Below are positions 1-10,784 of a DNA stretch of 64,000 nt, in pieces. The stretch spans positions 108,971,431 through 109,035,430 of the forward strand of contig CM053146.1 in the NCBI GenBank assembly GCA_028571685.1, read 5' to 3'. The notes below the pieces were generated by a model. It had not been told where the DNA came from, searched no databases, and was given only the letters and a program-made list of their open reading frames with translations. The translations under genes were made by a program, and so were the position numbers. Source of the DNA: Heterohyrax brucei (Eukaryota; Chordata; Mammalia; Hyracoidea; Procaviidae). Numbering within the stretch: the stretch's first letter is position 1; each line of letters opens with the position of its first letter.

Positions 1-403
1 TGAAGAGGATTAGGTTGGGACTGTAACACCCATACTAAGGTCACATCCCTGATCAGCCAATGTGAAGTGAGTTTCCCTGGGGTGTGACTTGTGCTGCATT
101 TTATTTACAAGAGATAAAAGGATAGAGAAGCAAGCAGAGAGTTGAGAACCTCTTCCCGTCAAGAAGAAGCACCAGAAGAAGAACATGTCCTTTGGACCTG
201 AGGTTCCCGCATTGAGACACTCCTAGACCAAGGGAGGACTGATGGCAAAGAGCTCTGGAACAACAGGTTCAGAAAGCCTTCCTCTGGAGCCAGTGCCCTG
301 TATTCGGATTTCTATCTTACTGGACTGTAAGAGAATAAAATTCTCTTTGTTGAAGCTTTCACTTGTGATTTTTTTGTTACAGCGGCAGTAGATGACTAAG
401 ACA
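1..403 (+). mobile_element. MaLR-like LTR, cut by the window edge
   Basis: This is the 3' portion of a solo-type LTR. It shares an ordered series of blocks with the copies at 13918-14409 and 21183-21690: a GAAGAGGATTAGG block, a GAGATAAAAGGA block, a purine-rich middle, a polyadenylation signal followed by TTCTCTTTGTT, and a GACTAAGACA end. The closing ACA fits a canonical TG...CA LTR boundary. No gag or pol sequence is attached. Assignment to the ERVL-MaLR superfamily rests on general layout and is an inference. Confidence 0.7.
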
Positions 404-531
404 TACCCCAGTCCTCTTTAATATAAAATTGCAATCACAAAATGGAGGACAACTACATAATCCTGGGAATCATGGCCCAGCAAAATTGCTACACGTAGTT
501 TTTGGATGGACATAATTCAATCCATGACATG
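404..531 (-). mobile_element. 5' piece of a second MaLR-like LTR, opposite strand
   Basis: Read on the minus strand this begins TGTCATGGATTGAATTATGT, matching the start of the LTRs at 13918 and 21183, and then follows a related U3-like sequence. It abuts the 3' end of the plus-strand LTR exactly, so the plus LTR may have inserted into an older minus-strand LTR whose remainder lies left of the window. Confidence 0.55.
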
Positions 532-639
532 ATAAATTTTGGAAAATATGAAGAGAGGTTGGACTTGTAGATGAGAGTAGGGGTGTAGAAGGGGACCCCA
601 ATAAGGTGTAATACATCAGAGACCATTTAAAAGATGAAT

Positions 640-1655
640 GTCAGAATTCTTAAGCTTGCTTATTCCTTTCTTGTTCAGCCAATACATGCCACACACTGTA
701 TTGAATTTTGGAGACACATCTGTGAGGAAAACAATGGCCCCTGCATTCAGAAACTCTATTGTCTACTAGTTAGACACCTGAGGAATAAAACACATCTGCC
801 AGAAAAAAAAAAAAAAATCGAAGGATAAAGGAGAGTGTGTAAGGCAGAGGGTACGATGTGTATGGAAATCCAGATGAGTGCAAGCAAGAGGTCTCTATAG
901 CACCCAAGGGTGTTGGTATGTCTGGAGCACAGAGTTCAGGGAAAAGCATGAGAGGAGACTAGAGAGACTGGCAGCGGCCAGAACATGCGAAGTTCCAACC
1001 TGAGGCACTACACAGGAGGTGGTACTTGTCCTGAGGGCAATGGAAAAATCAATGAAGGATTTCAAGCAAATATCCCATGATCAGATTTTCATATTTAAAG
1101 ATAACTCAAGGTTAGAGCATGGGACATAGAACAGAAGACCAATTAAGAGGCAATTGCTGTAATTCAGATGAGAAATAAAGATCAGGTAGTTGTTAACTAA
1201 AAAGTCAGTGAAATAAAATATTGGCACCATTCTCTGAAAACCAGACCTGCTCGAGAGGCCTCAGCAGCAACTCAGGAGAAAAAAATCTAGTGATCTCCTC
1301 CCCTGGAATCCCTATGGGGTGTTTCCACTCTGTCATACAGGATTGCTATGGGTCAAAATTAACGTAACAACAAGAGCAAAAAGAAGTGACTGTAAAGAGG
1401 TCAATGGAATCAAGAGAGTTCAGGAGACGTGAGATAGATAACAGGGAACTGATGAGAAGCCGAGAGTGAAGAAGGTAGAGGAGTTCAAGGGAAACTCTTT
1501 ACGTTTCTGGATTGTTCACTGGGTGAATTCATGGTTCCATTCCCCAACAGGAAACTGGCAAAAAAAAAAAACTGGGTTTATGGGAGAAGTTGGTGAGTTC
1601 TCTATGGTGTGTTAAATTTATGATACTAGAGAAACATCTAGTAGCCATGCCAAGT
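640..1655 (+). mobile_element. Ancient mammal-wide interspersed repeat, interrupted
   Basis: The order of motifs matches a widespread old mammalian repeat of about 1 kb: a block ending near 780 about a size or stock-like ACACATCTGTGAGGAAAACA stretch, then a CATGATCAGATTTTCATATT block, then CAATTGCTGTAATTCAGATG, then TTGTTCACTGGGTGAATTCA near 1515, then GTGTGTTAAATTTATGATAC near 1610. A SINE at 1262-1373 splits it. I recognise the pattern but cannot give a secure family name. Shorter pieces of the same repeat occur at 3440-3535 (plus) and 17100-17350 (minus). Confidence 0.5.
1262..1373 (+). mobile_element. AfroSINE, long form, 5'-truncated and diverged
   Basis: The 3' two-thirds of the SINE are present: the CAGGAGAAAAAAATCTAGTGA insert block of the long form, then CCCTATGGGG, a degenerate tail and the AACAACAAGA terminus. 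The tRNA-like head is not recognisable. Confidence 0.55.
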
Positions 1656-1682
1656 GCCGTAGAGTCGGATCAGACTCATGTT
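1649..1682 (-). mobile_element. AfroSINE 3'-tail fragment
   Basis: Only the last 30 or so bases of the SINE are present, ending in GGCACTTGGC on the minus strand. Similar tail-only pieces lie at 16114, 19001 and 28223. Confidence 0.5.
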
Positions 1683-2307
1683 TAATAGATAGTTCAGGAT
1701 ATAGGTGATGAATTTGAGAGGAAGGCTTGCACAGGCCAACTCTAGGACTTAATATGGACTGTGATTTGCTTCCAAATCATAATCAGAATAGATGTCTTCT
1801 CAGTATCTTTAAGATGATAGAATCTTGCTATCTTTATTTTAAATAAACGTTAAAGATATTGCATGTAAGATAACATTGTTTACAAAGTATGATTTACTCA
1901 AGATCTTTTAAAAACTCCAGCAGTATAGAAATATCTCATTCGTGACAAAAGCAAAGCTGGCTTCCTTTGCTTTGTTTGATCTAACACTGGGAGTGTTCAT
2001 CACCCACTGCAGCCTTCCATTCTTACAATGGGTGGTGAAAGAAGGGCATGTTCTTACTGTTCTTTAAACATTTCTCTCCCCTCAGCATTTGTCCAGGTAC
2101 TCAGATTTCTTTCCAAAGTTATAAAATGCAATAGGAGCTGAACATCCGGCTCATGAAAGTTCCTTTGAAGGCAAGGCAGAGTGCCCCTCCTGTCAGTGAA
2201 GAGAAAGATTGAAAAGAGAGCTATACTAGGGGACTACTACCAGATTTTGTGTGAAGCTCGTCTTGTTCATTGCCAACCTGGAAAATCATTGTCCTTCCTG
2301 TATGCTT

Positions 2308-2502
2308 TCCAGTTCCCATTCCAGTTCATGGAGGCTCCCCATGTGTCAGAATAGAACTGTGCTCCACAGCGCTTCCAATGGCTGGTATTGCAGCCTATTG
2401 CCAGGCTTTTCTTCCAAGGCATCTCTGGGTGGCCTGGAGTCAGTCTATCGTTTCAGTATCTGAACATGCTAACCATTTGCACCACTTACAGCCTCCCCTG
2501 GA
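2308..2502 (-). mobile_element. AfroSINE, long form
   Basis: Minus-strand copy. The tail (CCATTCCAGTTCATGG on plus), the CAATGGCTGGTATTGCAGCC region, the AGGCTTTTCTTCCAAGG block typical of the long form, and a decayed head (ACCATTTGCACCAC) are all in order. Quite diverged. Confidence 0.65.
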
Positions 2503-2557
2503 GAGCTAGCTGCCTGATGTTACAATTAGAAGGTATTCATAAACCTACATGCGCATG

Positions 2558-2714
2558 GAAAGTCTGGAGGTGTAGTAGTTAAGAGCTACAGCTGCCAACC
2601 AAAAGTCTCCAGTTCAAATCCATTAGGCCCTCCTTGGAAACTCTATGGGGCAATTCTACTCCATCCTGTATGGTCATCGTAGGCTAGAAAAGACTCAATG
2701 GCAGTGGGTTTTAC
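2558..2714 (+). mobile_element. AfroSINE, short form, near full length
   Basis: This copy shows the general architecture. The head resembles a tRNA gene, with an A-box-like TAGTAGTTAAGAGC and a B-box-like region AGTTCAAATCC. Next come CTCCTTGGAAACTCTATGGG, the GGCAATTCTACTCCATCCTG tail that RTE LINEs share, and ACTCAATGGCAGTGGGTTTT at the end. Such SINEs are non-coding and pol III transcribed. They are known from Afrotheria, which is the main reason for the organism call. Confidence 0.85.
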
Positions 2715-2734
2715 ACACACGTGTGTGTGTAAAA
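2709..2734. repeat. AC/GT near-palindrome
   Basis: TTTTACACACAC followed directly by GTGTGTGTGTAAAA makes an imperfect palindrome at the tail of the preceding SINE, offset by one dinucleotide. It probably arose from the SINE tail turning into a microsatellite. Confidence 0.7.
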
Positions 2735-2925
2735 ATGTGAAATTTGAATAAGGGTTGGAGTTCAATTAATAATATATCAGTGTTGGTTTTTTTAGTTTTA
2801 ACAAATGAATCATGGTAGTATACAATGTTAACCTTAGGGAAGCTAAGTGAGGGTATGTGGGAACTCTGCAATTTTTCCTTAAATCTTACATCATTTCAAA
2901 ATAAAAAGTTCATTTAAAAATGCAA
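2735..2925 (+). mobile_element. L1M-type LINE 3' end
   Basis: The string CAATGTTAACCTTAGGGAAG, a GGGTATGTGGGAACTCTGCA block and TTTCAAAATAAAAAGTT near 2895-2911 are characteristic of older L1 3' untranslated ends. An A-rich tail follows. No ORF2 sequence is attached. Confidence 0.75.
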
Positions 2926-3289
2926 AAAAGAGAATGCATTCATAAACCAAGCATCCACCTAGGGAAAAAGACTGAGCAAATATTCTTGTGTTCTAACCAC
3001 ACAGATCAGAGAGAAGTAACAAATATTTCATGCAAATTGTACACAGTTGGATTCCATGCAGTTACTACTGACACAGTAATTATCTTAAAAAAAAAAGTAT
3101 TTAATGGCAAAAATATAAAGTTCAGCAATCAAGAAGGGAGATATTAAAGCTACCCACAAGGAAGAATAATGGGAAAAAAAATCCGTATCTGATATATTAT
3201 TTGTTGAACTTGAGGCTAAGGTAGAATGAAAATTTCAACTATTCCCTGCCTGTTATGTGTAGGAGGAATAATTTTTCTAGCTCATCCAA

Positions 3290-3415
3290 ACATCAGCCAC
3301 TGTGCCAGCTCTCTGAGGGCAAGAATTTCTTCTGTCTTGATCATCTCTGTGCCTCTTATGACTGGTTCAAAACTTTACACCAGAAAGATGCTAAATAATC
3401 TGTTCAATGAATGAC
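3290..3415 (+). mobile_element. L2 LINE 3'-end fragment
   Basis: The layout CTCTGAGGGCAAGAATTTCT ... ATCATCTCTGTGCC ... ATGCTAAATAATCTGTTCAA ... TGAATGA matches the usual L2 3' end. Divergence is high, as expected for this old family. Confidence 0.55.
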
Positions 3416-3439
3416 TCTTTGAAGACCTAATTACCTAGG

Positions 3440-3535
3440 CTAAGCCAATCTAGAGGGGAAAACTTGATGAGTTCTGTTTTGCCATGTTAAATTTATGATG
3501 CCAGAGAGACGTATAAACTGCCAGTGAAGTGGTTG
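3440..3535 (+). mobile_element. Fragment of the ancient repeat seen at 640-1655
   Basis: GATGAGTTCTGTTTTGCCAT followed by GTTAAATTTATGATGCCAGA closely repeats the segment at about 1592-1635, so both come from the same family. Confidence 0.5.
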
Positions 3536-6158
3536 CCAAAAAACATATTTGAAATGCTATTGCTAAAATTCACCCCCAAATAGAACAGCTTATTAAATGA
3601 TTTTTTTTTAACTTATCCTTATCTATGTTTTAAGAGACATACCCAGTTTACCTAAAAGATCTTCTGTTCCAGAAACAAAAAGACCTTCTTCCGCAGACAG
3701 GGCCCTTCAGAAAGATGGATTGCCTCCTGAATTATTCAGTAAATCTCTATCTGGTTGGGTTCACATTCTGGACAGAAAAGAAAAACTCTTGTCTTAATAA
3801 TTAAAAAGGCAAAAACCAAACCCAAGTACCTATTATGCAATAAACCTCCAAGCTGTGTGACAACAAGTATTGAACAAGGCAGAGCCCAAGAGAAATCCAG
3901 AAACATCTACCTCCAGAGCACGCTGGTCTCAGAGGAGGACAGTTATCAAGTGGACAATATTTACCTCTCCGTGATGTAGTGCCATCAAGTCCAGAGGCAC
4001 CTGTCACGCATCAGAGGGATCCCTCTGAGGCTCACCCACTCCCCTGGGCTTTCCCTTCAGAAATGGTCAGAGGTACTAACAGCCCTCTGTCCTTTCACTT
4101 TGGCAACTTCACGAAAATACTACAGGCGCAGATTTCTGTGGTCTTTCTTCCCAACTTGTTTTTAGCTTCTCTCTCCCTTTCCTCCTCTCCCCTCTTTTTT
4201 TCTGTTTACTTTGGTTACTCAGGCTACTCAGGAGGCAGAGAGCATGTTCAAAAAAAAAAAGTTAATTTGAGAAGAATTTCAGGAAGGAGTTATTAACAAC
4301 AATAGCAGACCTGTAAGGGATATAGCCTGGGACCCAGTACTGGGAATGGCAGCCCTCAGCCTTGCCTCCTGGAGGTCTGAAGGGTGCAGGGGAGGAGGGC
4401 TTCCTGAGAGGAAGCAGGCGGTGTGGAAAGGGGCAAGGGCCTCTTAACAGGAGCTGTGACCTTCGGTCAGCTTTCAGGGACTCTGCAGGGGGGAGCCGGT
4501 GGCAGAAATACTTCCCTCCTCCAGGCTCCTTCCAGCACTTCCCATTGACCTGACTCTGCTGGAAGCCAGAGGATAAAAGAACTAGTTGATTTTTCCCAGT
4601 AATAGTTCAGGCTGTTGAGACCCTGAGCAGGGACATTTAAAGAGAGTGGATCTAGAGGGGTAAACAGATGGCAGCCAGCACAGCACTACATCCTCCAGAC
4701 CTCCCACACGTCATTTCAAGCTTAGTGACATAATTGAGATGTCTTTGAGAACATTTTTTCTCTTCCTGAACTGAATTTCATACCTATTACTGTTGAGTCT
4801 ATTCGGCTCATTGGGTTTCAAAGACTTTTTACTTTTCTGTCTGCTGACTATATGACCCACTTTATTTAATTACATAGACCTTGACTGCTTGCTTTCCAAA
4901 CTCCACCACTATTTCAAAAGTCACAAACCAAAGTGATCATTTAGAAAACCAGCCTTGTATTCACTATTAGGCAGACGATGATATTTCAATGTACATTGTT
5001 AGGAAGTTAAATATCCAGGGTTTACTTAAAAACACAACTATACGTTGGCTATACTTTTTACTTGGAGCTTACATTAGAAGAATAAAGATCAAAATCCCTT
5101 AGCCAGAAGACAGTCTAAAATCCCGGTTTGCTTAAAATCAACCACGTAACCAACATTGTGCTGAAATTTACCCAAAATTCTATACTCTTTATGCAACAAA
5201 AACCTTAATCTGGAATGAAACATGAAATTCAAATTTGGAAACCATAAAGAAGAATAAAGAACAAAGTCTTCACAGGGGCCACCTCTATCCCTGCTGCAGT
5301 ATCACAACAGGGGCAGAAGTTCTGCTCGGCAAGTCTCACCCTCATGAGCCCATAATAAAGTTTCCCACAATCTGGGTTTCCTACAAGAACCATCAACCGC
5401 TGGTGACAGCGTCCAGACAGAGAATCACAGGAATTGGTTTTAAAATGCAAAATTACTTCAAGTCTCACACGGCTCACATTTCAAGCATACATCAGTCCGC
5501 ATGGTTGGGTTTTCAATTAGAACACATCACATGGGCTGGCTATTTGGGATGCCATGTTTTCCAGGTGGGAAAGTAATCATCGTAGATCAAAGCACCTGGC
5601 CAACTGCACCACGGTGGCACCTGACTTCCAGAGCAGCCACCACCATGACGGGAGGCAGATGATACTAAGTGAGGCTTCGGGAGACAAGTGGACTCATGCG
5701 GGGACATTTGAAGAGCAGACATTTGACATTATCTCTTAATTTGTTCCACAAATCTATACTCAAAGCAGAGTTTCTTGAAAGTCATTTAAGAACAATCTAG
5801 TCCACAGTAATGCCGGGAAAGATGAGTCACTGACTTGTCAACACAGACATGCATTACCCACTGCAGGCTTCTGTTACACTGCACTTTAAATTACTTTAGA
5901 TACCTGCCTGTTTGCTCTGGAATACTTTTGTGATAATGATTCTAAATTTCTTCAGTGATTATATTTTGTTTTTTTTTGAATTGCATGTTTTGTGTTAAAT
6001 CTTCCTTGGTATCTATAAGTCCTGCGGCCCCCATTAGTCATAACTTGGCTTAATTCTCTAGGCCTTTTTTTTTAATTTGTCATTTGCCTATTCATTTGAC
6101 TCTTTCATTAGATAATCACTTTATCAGGTATTTAGCATTTCTGAAGTCCTGTCCTCTC
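3536..6158. other. Unclassified, mostly unique-looking sequence
   Basis: I see no gene and no confidently named repeat. A possible internally deleted SINE scrap (minus) lies near 4787-4830. The part from 5220 to 5760 is more complex and less AT-rich than its surroundings but has no coding signature. Short open frames here lack splice context and recognisable domains. Confidence 0.5.
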
Positions 6159-6320
6159 TTGGAGTCCTGGTTACACAGTGGTTAAGTCCTGCCATTGTTA
6201 TCCAAAAGGAGAGCAGTTCACACAGACAGTCCATTCCTTGGAAACCCTATAGAACAATACTACTCTGTCCCACAGAGTCACTATGAGTCTGAATTAACGT
6301 CAAGGCAAGAGCATTTTTGT
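6159..6320 (+). mobile_element. AfroSINE, short form
   Basis: Head GTCCTGGTTACACAGTGGTT, body CCTTGGAAACCCTATAGAAC and tail CAGAGTCACTATGAGTCTGA are in order, followed by an imperfect T-rich end. Confidence 0.8.
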
Positions 6321-6419
6321 TTTTCTGTAACCATTTGCGGCATCATGTGTAAAGAAAAGATGAACCCTGAGGAGGGTGTCTGACAGGAAAGCTTTGGTCT
6401 AGATGTGCAGTCAGCCTTG

Positions 6420-6605
6420 GAGAACCTCAGATGGAGGAAGCTGGTAGAATTAGTACTCAACCTTTCTCTTCTCACTGCCTCTACTTGGGAGGAATTCTTT
6501 TGGTAATGCCATGCCTTTAACAACCCACTGGCCAAAGTAAGTGATGTGGCCAAACCCAAAGCCTGGGGACAAGAAAGTAAACTGCCTCTCCGCCAAGTCA
6601 GCCAC
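6420..6605 (+). mobile_element. Old interspersed repeat fragment, unnamed
   Basis: CCCACTGGCCAAAGTAAGTG followed by ATGTGGCCAAACCCAAAGCC is a motif pair I associate with an old mammalian repeat. The repeat at 15290-15960 may belong to the same group. The family is not certain. Confidence 0.4.
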
Positions 6606-6674
6606 ATGACAAAAACATAGAGAAGGAAAACAGAGAAGAGCTGAGCCTGTAATGCAATCTATCGCACTGACTAA

Positions 6675-6870
6675 GGAGCCATGGTGGTGCAGTGGTTAAA
6701 GTGCTCAGCTGCTAACTAAAAAGTTGTTTGTTTGAACCCACTAGCTGCTCAGAGAGAGAAAGATCTGCAGTCTGCTTCCATAAAGATTTACAGTCTTGAA
6801 AACCCTATGGGGCAGTTCTGCTCTGACTATAGGGTCACTATGCATCTGAATTGACTTGCTGGCAATGGAA
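6675..6870 (+). mobile_element. AfroSINE, long form, full length
   Basis: Clear head (GCCATGGTGGTGCAGTGGTT), then the long-form insert AAAGATCTGCAGTCTGCTTC followed by ATAAAGATTTACAG, then AAACCCTATGGGGCAGTTCT and the RTE-like tail. Confidence 0.85.
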
Positions 6871-7003
6871 AAAGCTGGAACCACATTTATTGCAGAGTTG
6901 TTTGTAATGAAATATGATAAAAACAAATGAAAATAACTGACATGTTCATCAAAACAGAAGAAAGGTAAATATACGGTGACATTGCCATCCATCAGAGCAC
7001 TAT

Positions 7004-7209
7004 AAAAACCAAAACCAACCCCACTGCTGTCCAATCAATTCCAACTCATAGCCACCCTATAGGAGAGAGTAGAACTATCGCATGGAATTACCAAGGATGT
7101 AAATCTTTACCGAAGAAGACGACCGCATCTTTTTCCAGCACAGATGGATTCTACTGCCTACCTTTTGGTTGGCAGCCAAGTGCTTAACAGCTGTGCCACC
7201 AGGACCCCT
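7004..7209 (-). mobile_element. AfroSINE, long form, inserted in L1
   Basis: Full-length minus-strand copy. The flanks ATCAGAGCACTATA (about 6990-7003) and GTCGGAGCACTGTA (about 7210-7223) look like a diverged target-site duplication, which marks a genuine retrotransposition into the L1. Confidence 0.85.
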
Positions 7210-7412
7210 GTCGGAGCACTGTATTGCAGGGAAACTAAGTGAACTGGGGCTACCTGTGTCATCCGGCAGAAACCTCCCAACAAAGTGCTGGTGGAAAAAA
7301 GCAAGCTCCAGAATGAAACGCAGAGCACAAAACCATTTATGACAGAGTTTTAAATGCTCCGAATTATAGCACATATCGTTTAGGGATCTATAAATACACA
7401 GTGAACGTATAA

Positions 7413-7621
7413 GCAGCCCTGGTGGCATAACTATTGAGCACTCAGCTGCTAAACAAAAGGTCAGCGGTTCCAACACACCCATCGGCTGTGTGGGAGAAAG
7501 ACCTGGTAATCTGCTTCCACGAAGATTATACTCTAGGAAACCCTCTGGGGGTAGTTCCACTCGGACACATGGTGTCGCTTTGAGTGGAAAACTGACTAAA
7601 TGGAACAACAACAAAAAAAAA
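7413..7621 (+). mobile_element. AfroSINE, long form, inserted in L1
   Basis: Head AGCCCTGGTGGCATAACTAT, long-form block GACCTGGTAATCTGCTTCCA, and tail ending AACAACAACAAAAAAAA. This tail is nearly identical to the AACAACAA end of the RTE copies. Confidence 0.85.
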
Positions 7622-7804
7622 TAGTAAAATTATAAAACATCCATAAGAAGCACATATCTAAGCTTCAGAATAGTGGTTACCTCTGGGGAAAGAGAGAAAG
7701 AGAGAAAGGACCATGGAGGAGTATAAAGTGAGTTTCTGAAGTATCTGCGAGATTTTCTTTTCTAACATGAAAGACATGAGGTGATATGGGAAAACATTAA
7801 TATT

Positions 7805-8964
7805 TGTTCAGACTGAAAGGTGTATTATCTAAGTGTTTCTTATATGAGTCCAGGAGATTCGGTGGCGAAAGGGCTACTAGGAACCCAACAAACAGATTTT
7901 TTGGACCTGGAATGGTAACAGTTGTCTGCTACAAAACACCAGAAGATTCTTTCCACTTTCTCTGCCTACCCTGCAACCTGCCAATATTTCGAAACTGCCC
8001 CAGACACAGAATGAAAAAAAAAAAGACAAGAAGAGATCATCAAAACTGAGCAAACTGCATTCATCTCATGCTGCTTGCTTGTGGACTTTGGTTTCAAATC
8101 ACATACAAACTATTGCTTGTTTTTGTGACAGTGGTCAGCTGTTTCATGAGTCAGCAAATCAAGTTACTGCTACACAGAATCAAGGTGCCTTTGTGGAAAG
8201 GATGGAGCTTCCAGTGAGTTATTTCACTTACCTTTTTCTTTCTTTTCAAATTCAACTTTTATTGGAATGTCTCTACACCTCTTTCCATCCTAAGGGAAAT
8301 GAAAAGGATTGCTGTGGAAGGAAAATGACCCTTAAATTTTGTTACCAAATATCAGGAAATTTTTAAATCATGCCAAGGAAAAATGCCCAGATGGCCTCGA
8401 AGTAAATAACAGTGTGTATATGGGCCTGGGAGGTAGAATGATTCCAGAGCTCTTCACTTTCAAACACAGGAATAAAGCAAAGGGCAGAAAAACAAACAAA
8501 TAAATAACCTTGACTTTTAATAATGTAAGGTTTGATGATTTTTTCCCCCCCAGTAGAGATAATCTGTCATTTTTATCTTCTCTGTAATATCTTACTCTAA
8601 AGATTTGGTCTGGAATGGAAATATATGAGCATATAAAAAATCATGGAAAACTTATGCAAGTATAATGTGTACGGTGTAACGTCACCTATCAAGGTGGTCT
8701 TTGCTGTTGAACCATAGGTGACTGTATTAGTGGGTATTAACAGTAAATAGATGCCATGTTTCTGAAACAGCAGCTTAACTGAAGAAAATAAGCTTGCTGG
8801 ATGCAAGGCCACAAAGGGGCTAGCCAGTGTAATCTCCAGAGGTGCTCGGACCGAAACGAATATCCCTGCCAATCTGCAACACTACATTTAATGTTAATCA
8901 GAAGAGTTTTTCTGCGGAATAACTTTCATGTTATTATCTGTGATTTTGAGGTTGCTTGCAATGA
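7805..8964. other. Unclassified sequence
   Basis: No gene or secure repeat. An A-run near 8011-8022 and a C-run near 8543-8551 are the only simple features. Confidence 0.45.
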
Positions 8965-9062
8965 AACCCTTGTAGTGGTACTCCTCGAAAACTCTGTGAA
9001 GCAATTCTACTCTGCCCTGTAGGGTCACTATGAGCTGAAATTGACTCGATGGCGTGGCTTTG
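8965..9062 (+). mobile_element. AfroSINE 3' half
   Basis: CTCCTCGAAAACTCTGTGAA, then ACTCTGCCCTGTAGGGTCAC, then GAAATTGACTCGATGGC are the body and tail of the SINE. The tRNA-like head is missing. Confidence 0.75.
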
Positions 9063-9069
9063 GATGGAA

Positions 9070-9696
9070 GTTATTAATAAAGAAAAAATATCCCTGCTCT
9101 TTATGCCTTTATTGGTATTTACTAAATAGTTTTACCTCCACAGGGTAGCTTGAATCTTTCCATGTCTTTCCATCTGCACTGTCACCGTCGTCCCACGTTC
9201 AGCCAAGTCACCTCTATTTCAGGTGCCCATAACGGCTCCACAGCCGATCTCGTTGCTGCTGCTCTGGCCTTCTCCTCTGATCTGGTCTTCACAGAAAAGT
9301 AAAAGTAATCTTGCTGAAATACACATCTGGTCATACACTGGCCCTTCAGAAAATATCTTTTCTTTATCACTTTCTTCCTGGTGCTATTAAAATCCATAAT
9401 ATGATCTATAAGATTCCCCCTCTCTGCTGACGCCTCCAGCCCCTATATTCACACCCTTGCTGATGCCCCAGCCACTGACTGAGTTTTATTTTCAATTTAC
9501 ATAATAATGTACCTATATAACAAAGTCAAAAAAACCGTACAAGGGTAACTCACATTCTCTACTTTCACCTCCCTAGTGGCAACCACTTTAACTCTTTAAA
9601 CTGACTCAACTCTTCAAACTGATTCTAAAGGGATCTATCTCCACATCTTTACTGTGCTTTTAAGGCTACTTTTATTTTTTGTTTTAAGCAGATTCT
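9070..9696. other. Unclassified sequence
   Basis: I see no gene here. The segment holds ordinary AT-rich sequence and a pyrimidine-rich stretch near 9410-9480. Confidence 0.4.
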
Positions 9697-9870
9697 AAGG
9701 AGTCCTGGTGGAGCAATGGTTAGAAGCTGACCTGCTAAACAGAAGGTCAGTGGTTTGGATCCATCCAGTGGCTTCATGGGAGAAAAGCCTAGGAAACCCT
9801 ATGGGTCAGTTTTATTCTGGTGTATAGGGTTATTACCAGTTAGAATCGACTTGGTGGCACCCAAGAACAA
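9697..9870 (+). mobile_element. AfroSINE, intermediate form
   Basis: The head is clear (AGTCCTGGTGGAGCAATGGT). It has GGGAGAAAAGCC from the long-form insert but lacks the following GATTACAG-type segment, so it sits between the two structural classes. Confidence 0.8.
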
Positions 9871-9967
9871 GCATGTTCTATTAAGTTGTTACTATAGAAG
9901 AGCTTACGTTGCTCTCCTGCTCTTCCTCCAGGTCCAGCCTTCCTGTTCACCTGTCTTTCCAGTATAC

Positions 9968-10122
9968 CTGTTGGAGGCAGCGAGTCTTTTCTGACTCATA
10001 CTGATCCTATAGGACAGAGTAGAACTGCTCTGTGGGGTTTCTGAGGATCAGCTGGTAGATTCACACTGCAGACCTTTTGCTTAGGAGCTGAGTTCTTAAC
10101 AACTGCATCACCGGGGCTTCTC
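9968..10122 (-). mobile_element. AfroSINE, short form
   Basis: Minus copy with the GATCCTATAGGACAGAGTAG body, GGTTTCTGAGGATCAGCTGG, and head TTAACAACTGCATCACCGGG. It faces the 9697 copy about 100 bp away. Confidence 0.8.
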
Positions 10123-10554
10123 TTCCCAGTAGAGTTGTCTGATAATTGTGGTACGATCAATATTTTGTGCTTACATTATTTCAGCTATATAAATACATTT
10201 AAAGCTGAGCCGTGTACTATCAAATGTTACTATTCCTTTCCTGAACCACTTGTATTTTCTCTAGAGTTAATAATTGTCATTTTTTTTCCATTGGCCTGAT
10301 TTTCTTATCATTAAGTCAACTGTAAACTCCCTCCCAGGTGTGTAAACACCTCCATTCTTCCAAACAATTAAGTATAAGTCAACGTTTATCTTCTGTAAAA
10401 AAATACATCTCTTGCCCAGACTTCTGTATCTGAGGAGTTGCTGTCATCCTACAGTTTCCCCTTATTATCATTTTGGTGAAATTTCAAAAAAAAAAAAAGC
10501 AAAGTTGGTGTATGTGTCCCGTCTGCCATCTTTATCCAAACTTCCTACCTTCTT

Positions 10555-10780
10555 CCCGGATCCTATCTGATGTACCGCAGGGCCTTTATGCATGCTATTT
10601 TCTCTTCCTCAAAGTTCTTCCCTGATATTTGCCTAATTTCTTGTCTTCTTTAGTTCTGAGTTTAAAGGTCATGTCTTCAGAAAGGTATTCCCTAATTTTC
10701 CAATCAGTCATCGTCCTTATGCTCTGTGTTTTTCCTTCATAGCACTTATCACAAGTGTTAAGTATGGTGTAGTGCAATAA
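10555..10780 (+). mobile_element. L2 LINE fragment
   Basis: TTTAAAGGTCATGTCTTCAG, then AAAGGTATTCCCTAATTTTC, then TTCATAGCACTTATCACAAG follow the L2 order near its 3' part. Confidence 0.65.
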
Positions 10781-10784
10781 TAAC

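Larger units (their letters stand above)
6871..7800 (+). mobile_element. L1 LINE 3' region, split by two SINEs
   Basis: Three L1 pieces lie in order: 6871-7003, 7210-7412 and 7622 to about 7800. They carry the usual L1 3' landmarks: a CCATCCATCAGAGCACTATA stretch, GAAAAAAGCAAGCTCCAGAA near 7289-7311, and GAATAGTGGTTACCTCTGGG near 7666-7686. The distal 3' end past 7700 is less certain. The L1 was present before both SINEs landed in it. Confidence 0.7.

Noticed and set aside
7075..7614. 179-codon open frame on the minus strand
   Set aside because: It crosses two SINEs and an L1 3' end; the frame is an accident of repeat sequence.
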